A DNA stretch of 64,000 bases from Deltaproteobacteria bacterium (GTDB lineage Bacteria; Myxococcota_A; Polyangia; HGW-17), in assembly GCA_016937155.1 (NCBI GenBank), contig JAFGWM010000006.1:38782-102781 (forward strand), written 5' to 3'. Below, piece after piece: positions 8,400-16,385 of this stretch (positions are counted from its first letter, which is position 1; every line of letters starts with the position of its first letter). The notes under the pieces are model-generated. The model was given only the letters and a program-made list of their open reading frames with translations. It was not told where the DNA came from and did no database searches. The position numbers and the translations under genes are program-made.

Positions 8400-8861
8400 T
8401 TAAATAGCGGGATTCATGAGAATAAGCATACTCATTCTTGAGATGAACTCTCTCAATTCCTGATCACTGAACTGTTTGACTACCATTGAATATTTTTGAG
8501 TAAAGGACTCAATGTGAATCATCCTTGTATGAAAACAGCACATCTGAGTTTCTTTTGCACTTCCGGCCTCAACTATGGATTTAATTCCAATGGTGTGAAC
8601 ATTTTTTGTGGCTGTACATCCACACATCTTCGCGGTGCTTTCCACAAGAATTACTCTTTTATTGGTAAGTACAAGAAAAATTCTGATGTGTCCGCCGGTG
8701 AGCTTTGTCATAAATGCCTGGATTTTTGCAATTGCCTTGGCAGCGGGGTTTGTTCCCAGGAAAAACCCATCAGCCTGAATTGCATAATCAATCTGCTCAC
8801 CCTGCAGTAACTGTACGTTATTAATTGCTTCCTGAATTTTGGGGGATAACTGGAGTGTCAT
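8400..8861 (-). CDS. PH-like domain protein, paralogue of the C terminus of the 7070-8368 protein
   Basis: 153 residues, no signal peptide or membrane segment. Nearly the whole length aligns by eye with the C-terminal domain of the protein encoded at 7070-8368. Shared blocks include VQLLQGEQI / IQLLQGENI, GFFLGTNP, TGGHIRIFLVLTNKRV / TGGFIRVMLVLTNQRV, a CGC motif, IVEAGSAKETQMCCFHTR / LVEAGVGKDTQVCCFHSR, and a final helix. The LTNKRV strand is typical of bacterial PH-like domains. The conserved CGC and CCFH could be a metal site. The start has AAGGTGAG upstream and overlaps the preceding gene by about 40 bp, so expression is probably coupled. Function unknown. Confidence 0.75.
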   Translation of the reverse strand: MTLQLSPKIQEAINNVQLLQGEQIDYAIQADGFFLGTNPAAKAIAKIQAFMTKLTGGHIRIFLVLTNKRVILVESTAKMCGCTATKNVHTIGIKSIVEAGSAKETQMCCFHTRMIHIESFTQKYSMVVKQFSDQELREFISRMSMLILMNPAI

Positions 8862-9408
8862 CTAACTCACCTTGTTCCTCGTTAAATTTAAATTTCTCAG
8901 TGGTTTGACCATCGGAACGGTAAACCACATGGTTTTTAAAGTCAACAGCAAATGAAAAATTATTTTCAGATCTGGCTATTCTGGTATTTTTTCTGATTAT
9001 TTTCCGGCGTTCAAAAAAACCTACATTTCGCTGGATAAGAATTTCATCAGCTACCACACGGTAACATGGATCTCCACAGTACTTTGATAGCGGCGATAAC
9101 TCACCACCGGATTCAGAGTGTTCAAACATCTGCTTTTTAAGTATATGAAATTTTTTTGAAGTCTGGGAATGAATAAAATATGCCCATTTAATCATCCAGA
9201 TGGCAGGAAACAACAATAATAGTGTAAGCCACCACCAGGCAGGTTTCAGGATCAATGATGAAAGAGGAAGCAGTATTCCCGAAATTAACAGCAGGTAGGC
9301 ATACCTATTGAAACTGAAGTACAGCTTTAGTTTTTTCGGAAAACCAAACTGAATTTTTTCTTCAATAAGAAGAAAATTTTCTCCTTTTTCATGGGATTCG
9401 GTTTTCAA
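8821..9408 (-). CDS. Small membrane protein with cytoplasmic beta-rich domain
   Basis: About 195 residues from a TTG start at 9408, chosen because GGTGGAG lies seven bases upstream and the TTG overlaps the previous gene's TGA; a longer frame begins at 9435. Two adjacent membrane helices (YAYLLLISGILLPLSSLIL, then WWWLTLLLLFPAIWMIKW) form a hairpin. The C-terminal half is hydrophilic, with CGDPC and a beta-strand pattern (VADEILIQRNVGFFERRKII) that resembles PH-like domains. This fits its two soluble PH-like neighbours downstream. Function not recognised. Confidence 0.65.
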   Translation of the reverse strand: MKTESHEKGENFLLIEEKIQFGFPKKLKLYFSFNRYAYLLLISGILLPLSSLILKPAWWWLTLLLLFPAIWMIKWAYFIHSQTSKKFHILKKQMFEHSESGGELSPLSKYCGDPCYRVVADEILIQRNVGFFERRKIIRKNTRIARSENNFSFAVDFKNHVVYRSDGQTTEKFKFNEEQGELDDTPVIPQNSGSN

Positions 9409-9875
9409 TCTATATCTCCACCGCAACTGGGACAACTTGTGGCAGTACTTAGAACCTTACGGCCACAGTACTGGCAGGTGACTTTACTTACGCCGGCAGT
9501 TGGCGCAGTTCCCAAAACGGCGCCGTCGGAAGGTCCATCGGCAGAATACTGTTTCATTTTTCTTCTGAGATTAATAGAATTTGCAATACCAATTGCTTTT
9601 TCTTCATTCATCTCCCTTATGGTGGATTTAAGTGTGAATGCTTCCACAAAACCCACAATCAGAGGAATAAATGTGTAAACAAAAAGGATGGAAAGAATAC
9701 CAAGGATCCACCTTTTTAAGTAAAAGTGATGGAGTCCTATAAAACCGCCAAAAATAGCAAGTTTAAGAGCAAGTTTATAATCAAGTTTAACTTCATTGTA
9801 ATCAGAGAGAAAAAGTTTTTGCTCTTCCTCATCAAAACTGTACATACCAATAATGTTTTCTTCCACCGTGCTCAT
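9405..9875 (-). CDS. TM2-domain protein with C-terminal zinc ribbon
   Basis: 156 residues, first gene of the minus operon 9875-7070. A TM2 domain lies around residues 38-80 (IFGGFIGLHHFYLKRWILGI, then a second helix), carrying the family's G-x-x-G-x-H-x-F-Y turn. A C-terminal zinc ribbon has CQYCGRKV...CPSCGG. TM2 proteins are small membrane proteins of unclear biochemical role. The zinc ribbon recurs in the last gene of the operon. Start codon ATG with AAGG about 11 bases upstream. The stop overlaps the next start. Confidence 0.85.
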   Translation of the reverse strand: MSTVEENIIGMYSFDEEEQKLFLSDYNEVKLDYKLALKLAIFGGFIGLHHFYLKRWILGILSILFVYTFIPLIVGFVEAFTLKSTIREMNEEKAIGIANSINLRRKMKQYSADGPSDGAVLGTAPTAGVSKVTCQYCGRKVLSTATSCPSCGGDID

Positions 9876-9980
9876 TGAGATGCCTTTTTCCAGTTAAAAA
9901 GAAAAATTTCAAACAACAGTAAATCACTTTAACAAAAAAATTGATAAATATAAATTTAATAAAATCCTTTCTGACTGAAT

Positions 9981-10037
9981 GGAGTCCCCCGGAGTCTGGC
10001 GGTATTCCAGTTGAGTTTGTCGGAGTCCCCCGGAGTC
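9981..10037. repeat. Two copies of a 16-bp G/C-rich element, 41 bp apart
   Basis: GGAGTCCCCCGGAGTC occurs at 9981-9996 and again, identical, at 10022-10037, in the 250-bp gap between two minus-strand transcription units and in front of the 9875 start. It could be a protein-binding direct repeat or a short duplication. No promoter could be fixed near it. Confidence 0.6.
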
Positions 10038-10126
10038 CAATTCATAGAAATTCATATAAAGTATGAAAGGGGATTAAAGGTCTACAGGAGATATTGATTT
10101 AAAAGTGGACCAAATGGGAGAATTAA

Positions 10127-13100
10127 TCAGAAACGTCTTCGAATTATTGCTGCTCCCAAGAGAAGCATAACGACTATTGCAGGTGAAACCGGTGAAGAAT
10201 TGCTATTTCCGGGTGTTGAACATCCACATCCGCTGTCTTTCCCTGAAGATTCCTCACATGCGTCCCCGATGCCGTCCCCATTTGTATCCAGTTGATCCGC
10301 ATTGGGAATCATAGGACAGTTATCTTCAAGATCCAGTATTCCATCCTGATCATCATCACTGTCACATGCATCCCCGTATGCATCACCATCATTATTTTCC
10401 TGATCAGGATTCGATACATAAGGGCAATTGTCGTCTTCGTCAGCAACACCATCACCATCACTGTCACCATCGCATGCATCTCCGACACCGTTTCCATCAC
10501 TGTCAGTCTGATCCACATTGGAAACAACGACACAGTTATCATCCACATCAGGAATAGTGTCATTATCATCATCATCGTCACATGCATCACCCATGGAGTC
10601 ATCATCACTGTTTGCCTGGTCATTGTTTGGTGTATCAACGCAGTTGTCAAGTTCATCCGGAATGCCATCACCATCACTGTCACCATCGCATGCGTCCCCG
10701 ATACCGTTTCCATCGCTGTCCTGTTGATTGTTGTTGGAAATCAGCGGACAGTTATCTTCGTCATCCGGGATATTGTCATTGTCATCATCGTTGTCGCATG
10801 CATCACCGTATGCATCATTATCGTTATTGCTCTGATCAGGATTAGCAATTTCAGGACAATTGTCTTCATCATCCAAAATTCCGTCATTGTCATCATCATC
10901 GTCGCAAATATCGCCGATATCGTCTAAATCGGTATCGCTCTGGTTGCTGTTGGAAATCAACCGACAGTTATCTTCTCCATCGCTGACCCCGTCGTTATCG
11001 CTATCCGGGTCGAGATAGTCAGGTATGTCATCATGATCAGTGTCAACAGGAGGAGTATCTATGTCGTCATCTCCTGCCTCCACACTGTCTGGAATACCAT
11101 CATCGTCACTATCTGTATCCTGGAAATCCGGAATGCCATCATCATCATAGTCAATAGGAGCAGTATTGATATCGTTATCCCATGCTTCATCGGCATCACT
11201 GATACCATCACCGTCACTATCTTCATCAACGGCATCGACCATTCCGTCGTTGTCGGTGTCAACAATGCCATTTTTACATTCATCGGCATCGCTGATACCG
11301 TCACCATCGCTATCGAGGTTCATAGGATCCATGTCTGCTGCAATTTCGTCTTCATCGGAAATGCCGTCATTATCATCATCACCGTCACATTCATCCCCGA
11401 TGTAATCATTATCAAAGTCAAGCTGTTCGGGATTATAAATCAACGGACAGTTATCCTCAAGATCCTGGATTCCGTCACCATCAGCATCACTGTCACATGC
11501 ATCACCATAGCCGTTGTTATCGGTATCTGTTTGATCAGCATTGTCAACAAGCCTGCAATTGTCCACATTGTCCAAAATACCATCATTATCACTGTCAGGG
11601 TCAATATAATCGGGAATTGAATCATTATCGGTATCCGCAACAGGAGTTGTAACATCGTTGTCTCCTGCTTCCAGACGGTCGATAATACCATCATCGTCAC
11701 TATCATCATCAAGAGCATCAATGATTCCGTCTTCATCTGTATCCACAGGATTTGAATGATCAACGCCAATTTCAACGCCGTCAGGAATAGTATCACCATC
11801 AGAATCAATATCCAGAGGATCCATATCTGCAGCTATTTCATCCACATCACTTACGCCATCACCATCATCATCATCATCACATGCATCACCCTCACCGTCA
11901 TTATCGGTGTCTAACTGATCGGTATTCACTTCAAGGGGGCAGTTGTCAATATCATCAGAAACACCGTCACCATCATCATCGTCATCACATGCATCACCCT
12001 CACCGTCATTATCCGTATCTGTCTGATCTGTGTTTGAAACATTTATACAGTTATCATTGCAGTCTAAAATAGTGTCCATATCTGTGTCAGTATCAGCAAC
12101 ACCGCAACCACACATGCCGGGCTCGGTTTTGAGCGGGTCATTAATGCAGTTGTCGTTGCAGTCGGGAGTGCCGTCCATATCTGTGTCAGTATCAGTTACA
12201 CCGCAACCGCAAACCCCGGGTTCAGTTTTGAGGGGGTCAGTGGAGCAGTTATCGTTGCAGTCAGGAGTGCCGTCGGCATCGGAATCAGTATCAGCTACAT
12301 TGCAACCGCAAACCCCGGGTTCAGTTTTGAGGGGGTCAGTGGAGCAGTTGTCATTGCAATCGAGAGTACCGTCGGCATCGGAATCAGTATCAGCTACATT
12401 GCAGCCACAAACACCGGGCTCAGTTTTGAGGGGATCAGTGGAGCAGTTGTCGTTACAGTCGGGGGTGCCGTCGGCATCGGAGTCAGTATCAGCTACATTG
12501 CAACCACAAACGCCTGGCAGGATTTTACCCGGGTCAGAAGGACATGCGTCATTACAGTCGGGGGTGCCGTCGGCATCGGAGTCAGTATCAGCTACATTGC
12601 AACCACAAACACCGGGTTCAGTTTTGAGGGGATCAGTGGAGCAGTTATCGTTGCAGTCGGGAGTGCCGTCGGCATCGGAATCAGTATCAGCTACATTGCA
12701 ACCGCAAACGCCTGGCAGGATTTTACCCGGGTCAGAAGGACATGCGTCATTACAGTCGGCAGTGCCGTCAGCATCGGAGTCAGTATCAGCAACACCGCAA
12801 CCGCAAATACCTGGCAGAATTTTACCCGGGTCAGAAGGACATGCGTCATTACAGTCGGGAGTGCCGTCGGCATCGGAGTCAGTATCAAGTACACCGCAAC
12901 CGCAAACACCTGGAAGAATTTTAACTGGATCTTCCGGGCAGCCATCGATGCAGTCGGGAGTGCCATCGGCATCGGAGTCAGTATCAGCTACATTGCAACC
13001 ACAAACACCGGGTTCGGATTTATCAGGATCATCAATGCATCCATCAGCACAGTCAGGTACAAAATCTCCATCTGAATCGGTTTCCGGATTACCACAACCA

Positions 13101-15451
13101 CATATTTCCGGCTGAGTTTTATCAGGATCTTCCGGGCAGTTATCATTACAGTCTGGGGTGCCGTCGGCATCGGAGTCAGTATCAGCTACACCGCAACCGC
13201 ATATGCCGGGTTCAGTTTTTAGTGGATCCTTATCGCAGCTTTCACATACGTTACCATATCCGTCACCATCCTGATCCGCCTGATCTGCATTGGGATCAGC
13301 AGGACAGTTGTCACACACATCGCCTATACCGTCAGAATCAGTATCCGCCTGATCTGCATTAGGATCAATAGGGCAGTTGTCATCACCATCAAGTACACCA
13401 TCCGAGTCTGAGTCAAGCAATTCACACACATCACCCACACCGTTACTGTCAGCATCCGCCTGATCCGGGTTAGAATCAAGAGGACAGTTGTCACATACAT
13501 CACCTACACCATCGGAGTCGGTATCCTCCTGAATGGGATTAACGTCAAACTCACAGTTGTCACATACATCACCCACACCATCGGAGTCGGCGTCTGACTG
13601 ATCTGAATTTACATCGTCTATGCAGTTGTCACATGCATCACCGGTACCGTCAGAATCAGTATCCGCCTGATCCGGATTAGGATCGAGGGGGCAGTTGTCA
13701 TCTCCGTCTAAAATACCATCGCTGTCAATGTCATTGCTGTCACATGCATCACCTATTCCATCAAGATCAGTATCCTCCTGAGATGGATTAGCGTCGTTTA
13801 TGCAGTTGTCACATGCATCACCCACACCATCGGAGTCGGTATCCGATTGATCTGCATTGGGAACCATGATACAGTTATCAACATCGTCGAAAACACCATC
13901 ACTGTCAAAGTCCGTAGGTTCACACACATCACCTATACCATTACTGTCAGAATCCTCCTGTCCTGGATTTGAGTCATCTACGCAGTTATCGCACGCATCA
14001 CCCACACCATCGGAGTCGGTATCAGTCTGGACACTGTTGGGAGTGTTTACACAGTTGTCTAAAAGATCAATAATTCCATCGCCGTCGCTATCAACTCCGC
14101 TTATGGTGCCTGGGGTTCCTGTGGTGGTGTCCACAAAGAAATCAGTTCCCATACTGTCAGTATCCCAAGATGAAAAATCACGGCTGATGGTCTGGTTGTT
14201 TCCAGATAGAATGGTTCCGGTGACCGTAGGAATATTTCCTGATTCATAATCAATTGCATCTATTATGGTATCGGAAGAATCAAGAATTAAAACTTCATCA
14301 CCTGAATTACCCAGACCAATACTGCCCGTTGTCCAGGGAGTATAAGTTGTTACCGCAACAGCTGATGTTCCTCCTGCAGTTTGAGCATAGTCAGGTTCAA
14401 AGGAATATACAGACAGAAAGGTATCAGCATTTACTGCAAGAATGCGATTTTCATAGCTTCCGATGGATCCGGAATTAAGAACCTTCATTCCTCCACCCTT
14501 CACAATTGGATTTTCCTCATCCCCAATTTTGTAGTTATCAAGGGCTACGGATGATGGAGAAACGTTAAAGAATTCTATCCATTCCACATCACCATCGTAC
14601 ATCACTTCTGAAATAAGGAGAGGAGAATAAACTTCTCCTGGGTTGAAGCCCCAAAGTGCGGATGTGAAAGGATCAGCAAAGTGGATTGTGAAACTGTAGT
14701 CCAAAACACCATCGGAAACTTCATCCCAGGTGTTATAAACAGCGGCCGGAGCGCTGTAATTGGTGACAGCATCCAGAACGTTGGATTGAGCACTGGCACT
14801 TGTATCCCATACGGTATCTGATGTATTGGATTTGAAAACAGCAACGGAAAATCGTATTGGACTTGCCGGTGGTCCTGAAAGAGAGAGAGCACTCCAAGGA
14901 ATTTTAATTTCAACGGTATCAGTATCCTGATCTATAGCTGTCTCACCTGTGGAAGACCAGTTTGATGAAACATCAAAAAATCCCATGTCAATCTGGCTGC
15001 TGCCGAACCTTGTATGAAACAGATATTCCCATGCATTAGCTGAAGTGACAGATGTTTCAGCGTTTCCATGAAACCATGTGTTTCCACTGCCATCTGTCTG
15101 ATCAAGATCGACTGCAATTTGAATCTGGAGAGCTCCATTACCACTTTCCTGGGTAATATCCTCAAATTTAGCCATGAAGTAGAGGTAGGATGCATCTCCG
15201 GTGACTCTGAATTCTGTGAGATCAACATCAGTATCAGGGGATGAAAAGTCAGTTCTTTCATCACCACTGCCATCCAGCCATATGAATGAACCTTCATTTG
15301 ATGAATTTCGCTGGATAACCCCAATGTTTGGGATTCCATATGTGATTCCTATCCAGTCAATATCTGTGGCATCAACGGTTATTGTATTTGCCAGTGCCAG
15401 ACCTGGTATAAGTGCTATTAACGCCACCAGAAATAATAAAGTACGTCTCAT
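10127..15451 (-). CDS. Giant secreted Ca-binding-type repeat protein with MYXO-CTERM-like tail
   Basis: 1774 residues from the ATG at 15451, chosen for GGAGG eight bases upstream and the signal peptide MRRTLLFLVALIALIPGLALA; a longer frame from 15502 lacks both. After the signal comes a beta-sandwich domain resembling CBM9/DOMON modules (about 25-240), then a lamin-tail domain (about 265-450, LLISEVMYDGDVEWIEFFN). Next are thrombospondin type 3 repeats (DSDGVGDACDNC), twelve 33-residue CGC[GN]VADTDSDADGT modules, then more Asp-rich TSP3-like repeats. TSP3 repeats bind many calcium ions. The end is GCGCSTPG, a membrane helix and RRRF, the tripartite plan of MYXO-CTERM sorting signals. A cell-surface, anchored adhesin or structural protein is likely; ligand unknown. 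It is monocistronic. Confidence 0.88.
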   Translation of the reverse strand: MRRTLLFLVALIALIPGLALANTITVDATDIDWIGITYGIPNIGVIQRNSSNEGSFIWLDGSGDERTDFSSPDTDVDLTEFRVTGDASYLYFMAKFEDITQESGNGALQIQIAVDLDQTDGSGNTWFHGNAETSVTSANAWEYLFHTRFGSSQIDMGFFDVSSNWSSTGETAIDQDTDTVEIKIPWSALSLSGPPASPIRFSVAVFKSNTSDTVWDTSASAQSNVLDAVTNYSAPAAVYNTWDEVSDGVLDYSFTIHFADPFTSALWGFNPGEVYSPLLISEVMYDGDVEWIEFFNVSPSSVALDNYKIGDEENPIVKGGGMKVLNSGSIGSYENRILAVNADTFLSVYSFEPDYAQTAGGTSAVAVTTYTPWTTGSIGLGNSGDEVLILDSSDTIIDAIDYESGNIPTVTGTILSGNNQTISRDFSSWDTDSMGTDFFVDTTTGTPGTISGVDSDGDGIIDLLDNCVNTPNSVQTDTDSDGVGDACDNCVDDSNPGQEDSDSNGIGDVCEPTDFDSDGVFDDVDNCIMVPNADQSDTDSDGVGDACDNCINDANPSQEDTDLDGIGDACDSNDIDSDGILDGDDNCPLDPNPDQADTDSDGTGDACDNCIDDVNSDQSDADSDGVGDVCDNCEFDVNPIQEDTDSDGVGDVCDNCPLDSNPDQADADSNGVGDVCELLDSDSDGVLDGDDNCPIDPNADQADTDSDGIGDVCDNCPADPNADQADQDGDGYGNVCESCDKDPLKTEPGICGCGVADTDSDADGTPDCNDNCPEDPDKTQPEICGCGNPETDSDGDFVPDCADGCIDDPDKSEPGVCGCNVADTDSDADGTPDCIDGCPEDPVKILPGVCGCGVLDTDSDADGTPDCNDACPSDPGKILPGICGCGVADTDSDADGTADCNDACPSDPGKILPGVCGCNVADTDSDADGTPDCNDNCSTDPLKTEPGVCGCNVADTDSDADGTPDCNDACPSDPGKILPGVCGCNVADTDSDADGTPDCNDNCSTDPLKTEPGVCGCNVADTDSDADGTLDCNDNCSTDPLKTEPGVCGCNVADTDSDADGTPDCNDNCSTDPLKTEPGVCGCGVTDTDTDMDGTPDCNDNCINDPLKTEPGMCGCGVADTDTDMDTILDCNDNCINVSNTDQTDTDNDGEGDACDDDDDGDGVSDDIDNCPLEVNTDQLDTDNDGEGDACDDDDDGDGVSDVDEIAADMDPLDIDSDGDTIPDGVEIGVDHSNPVDTDEDGIIDALDDDSDDDGIIDRLEAGDNDVTTPVADTDNDSIPDYIDPDSDNDGILDNVDNCRLVDNADQTDTDNNGYGDACDSDADGDGIQDLEDNCPLIYNPEQLDFDNDYIGDECDGDDDNDGISDEDEIAADMDPMNLDSDGDGISDADECKNGIVDTDNDGMVDAVDEDSDGDGISDADEAWDNDINTAPIDYDDDGIPDFQDTDSDDDGIPDSVEAGDDDIDTPPVDTDHDDIPDYLDPDSDNDGVSDGEDNCRLISNSNQSDTDLDDIGDICDDDDDNDGILDDEDNCPEIANPDQSNNDNDAYGDACDNDDDNDNIPDDEDNCPLISNNNQQDSDGNGIGDACDGDSDGDGIPDELDNCVDTPNNDQANSDDDSMGDACDDDDDNDTIPDVDDNCVVVSNVDQTDSDGNGVGDACDGDSDGDGVADEDDNCPYVSNPDQENNDGDAYGDACDSDDDQDGILDLEDNCPMIPNADQLDTNGDGIGDACEESSGKDSGCGCSTPGNSNSSPVSPAIVVMLLLGAAIIRRRF
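12057..13244 (-). repeat. 99-bp tandem repeat, twelve units, in the giant repeat gene
   Basis: The landmark CAGTATCA recurs every 99 bp (12088, 12187, 12286 ... 13177), giving twelve in-frame 33-residue units with four Cys each. Several neighbouring units are nearly identical at DNA level while the edges diverge, a sign of ongoing unequal exchange or gene conversion. Two subtypes alternate (CSTDPLKTEPG and CPSDPGKILPG). The bias also opens long artefactual frames on the plus strand. Confidence 0.92.
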
Positions 15452-15547
15452 TATCAGAACCTCCAGAAAATTACTGGAGGTAATTATATCACTGATTAGC
15501 ACTATTTCAGTGTTTTTATTGAAAAAAGATAGTTTAACGGAAGATTG

Positions 15548-16243
15548 TCATCTTTTTATAAGATTACTTCTGGCAAAAGTGAGAAAGAAGAGTTCTTTGG
15601 CCCCGTGATTTTTCAGGAAATTTCCATATGTATTTAGAGTGGTACCAGTGGTGCGTACATCATCGACAATCAGTATTTTACCTTCAGGAACCGGTGATGT
15701 AATGATAAATTCATTCAGAGGTAGTATTTTCCTTTCTGATCTATTTTTCGATACCTGTGGTGGAGAGTGTTTTCTTTTTGCAACAGAAATGAATTTAAGA
15801 TTGTCATCCCGGGAACTTATTGTTCGGGATATTATATCCGTATGGGAAAATCCCCGTTTTCGATAGGTTTCTTCTGATACCGGTACTCCTGTCACATAAT
15901 CACAGTTAAATTTCCCGGCAGCATCTGTCAGGGCGATTCCTATTCTCTGGAATATCCATGGTATTTCACCATATTTGCCTTTTTTTATCATTGACGCTGC
16001 TGTAGCTGCATATTCATAAATGGAAACGCCACCAGTGAAAATCTGATTCTTTTCCAGCATACAATAGCCACATACACTTCCTTCAGTTATTGGTTTTGCA
16101 CAGTAAATACAAAGAGGTGGAGTCAGAGGTAAAAGTCCCAAAAAGCAGTTTTCACAAAAGAGTCCATCCGGAACACTGATGGGTTTTTGACAGTTTGAAC
16201 AAAGTGGTTTGAACAGTTTTTTTGAAATATAGCGCATTAACAT
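15548..16243 (-). CDS. comF: ComF family phosphoribosyltransferase-like protein
   Basis: About 231 residues from the ATG at 16243; a TTG at 16315 would add 24 unlikely residues. N-terminal zinc-binding part with repeated CxxC pairs (CSNCQKP, FCENCF, CIYCAKP, CGYC), then a type I phosphoribosyltransferase domain with the PRPP loop ILIVDDVRTTGTTL near the C terminus. ComF proteins are needed for natural DNA uptake in several bacteria, acting after import, possibly with PriA. With dprA elsewhere in this window it suggests transformation competence. It lies between the giant repeat gene (about 100 bp downstream) and divergent glgA. Confidence 0.88.
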   Translation of the reverse strand: MLMRYISKKLFKPLCSNCQKPISVPDGLFCENCFLGLLPLTPPLCIYCAKPITEGSVCGYCMLEKNQIFTGGVSIYEYAATAASMIKKGKYGEIPWIFQRIGIALTDAAGKFNCDYVTGVPVSEETYRKRGFSHTDIISRTISSRDDNLKFISVAKRKHSPPQVSKNRSERKILPLNEFIITSPVPEGKILIVDDVRTTGTTLNTYGNFLKNHGAKELFFLTFARSNLIKR

Positions 16244-16385
16244 GAAATAATTTTCGCCGTATTGAATACTTTGTTTCAGAATTTTTCTTTTTATGATGAA
16301 AAAAATCTGGCACAATCATGATTTCAGGTAATGGAATAGATCCCGAAATAAGAAAATTTTACTTTGTGGAAGCCGGAGACAGTAA

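Noticed and set aside
10292..10927. Plus-strand open frame of 211 codons rich in Ile/Val
   Set aside because: Antisense of GAT/GAC-rich TSP3 codons in the giant gene; low-complexity shadow.
12030..13115. Plus-strand open frame of 361 codons, with Ser/Gln-rich repeats
   Set aside because: It is the antisense of the 99-bp repeats in the giant minus-strand gene. It has no ribosome site and no family resemblance; repeat bias removes stops.
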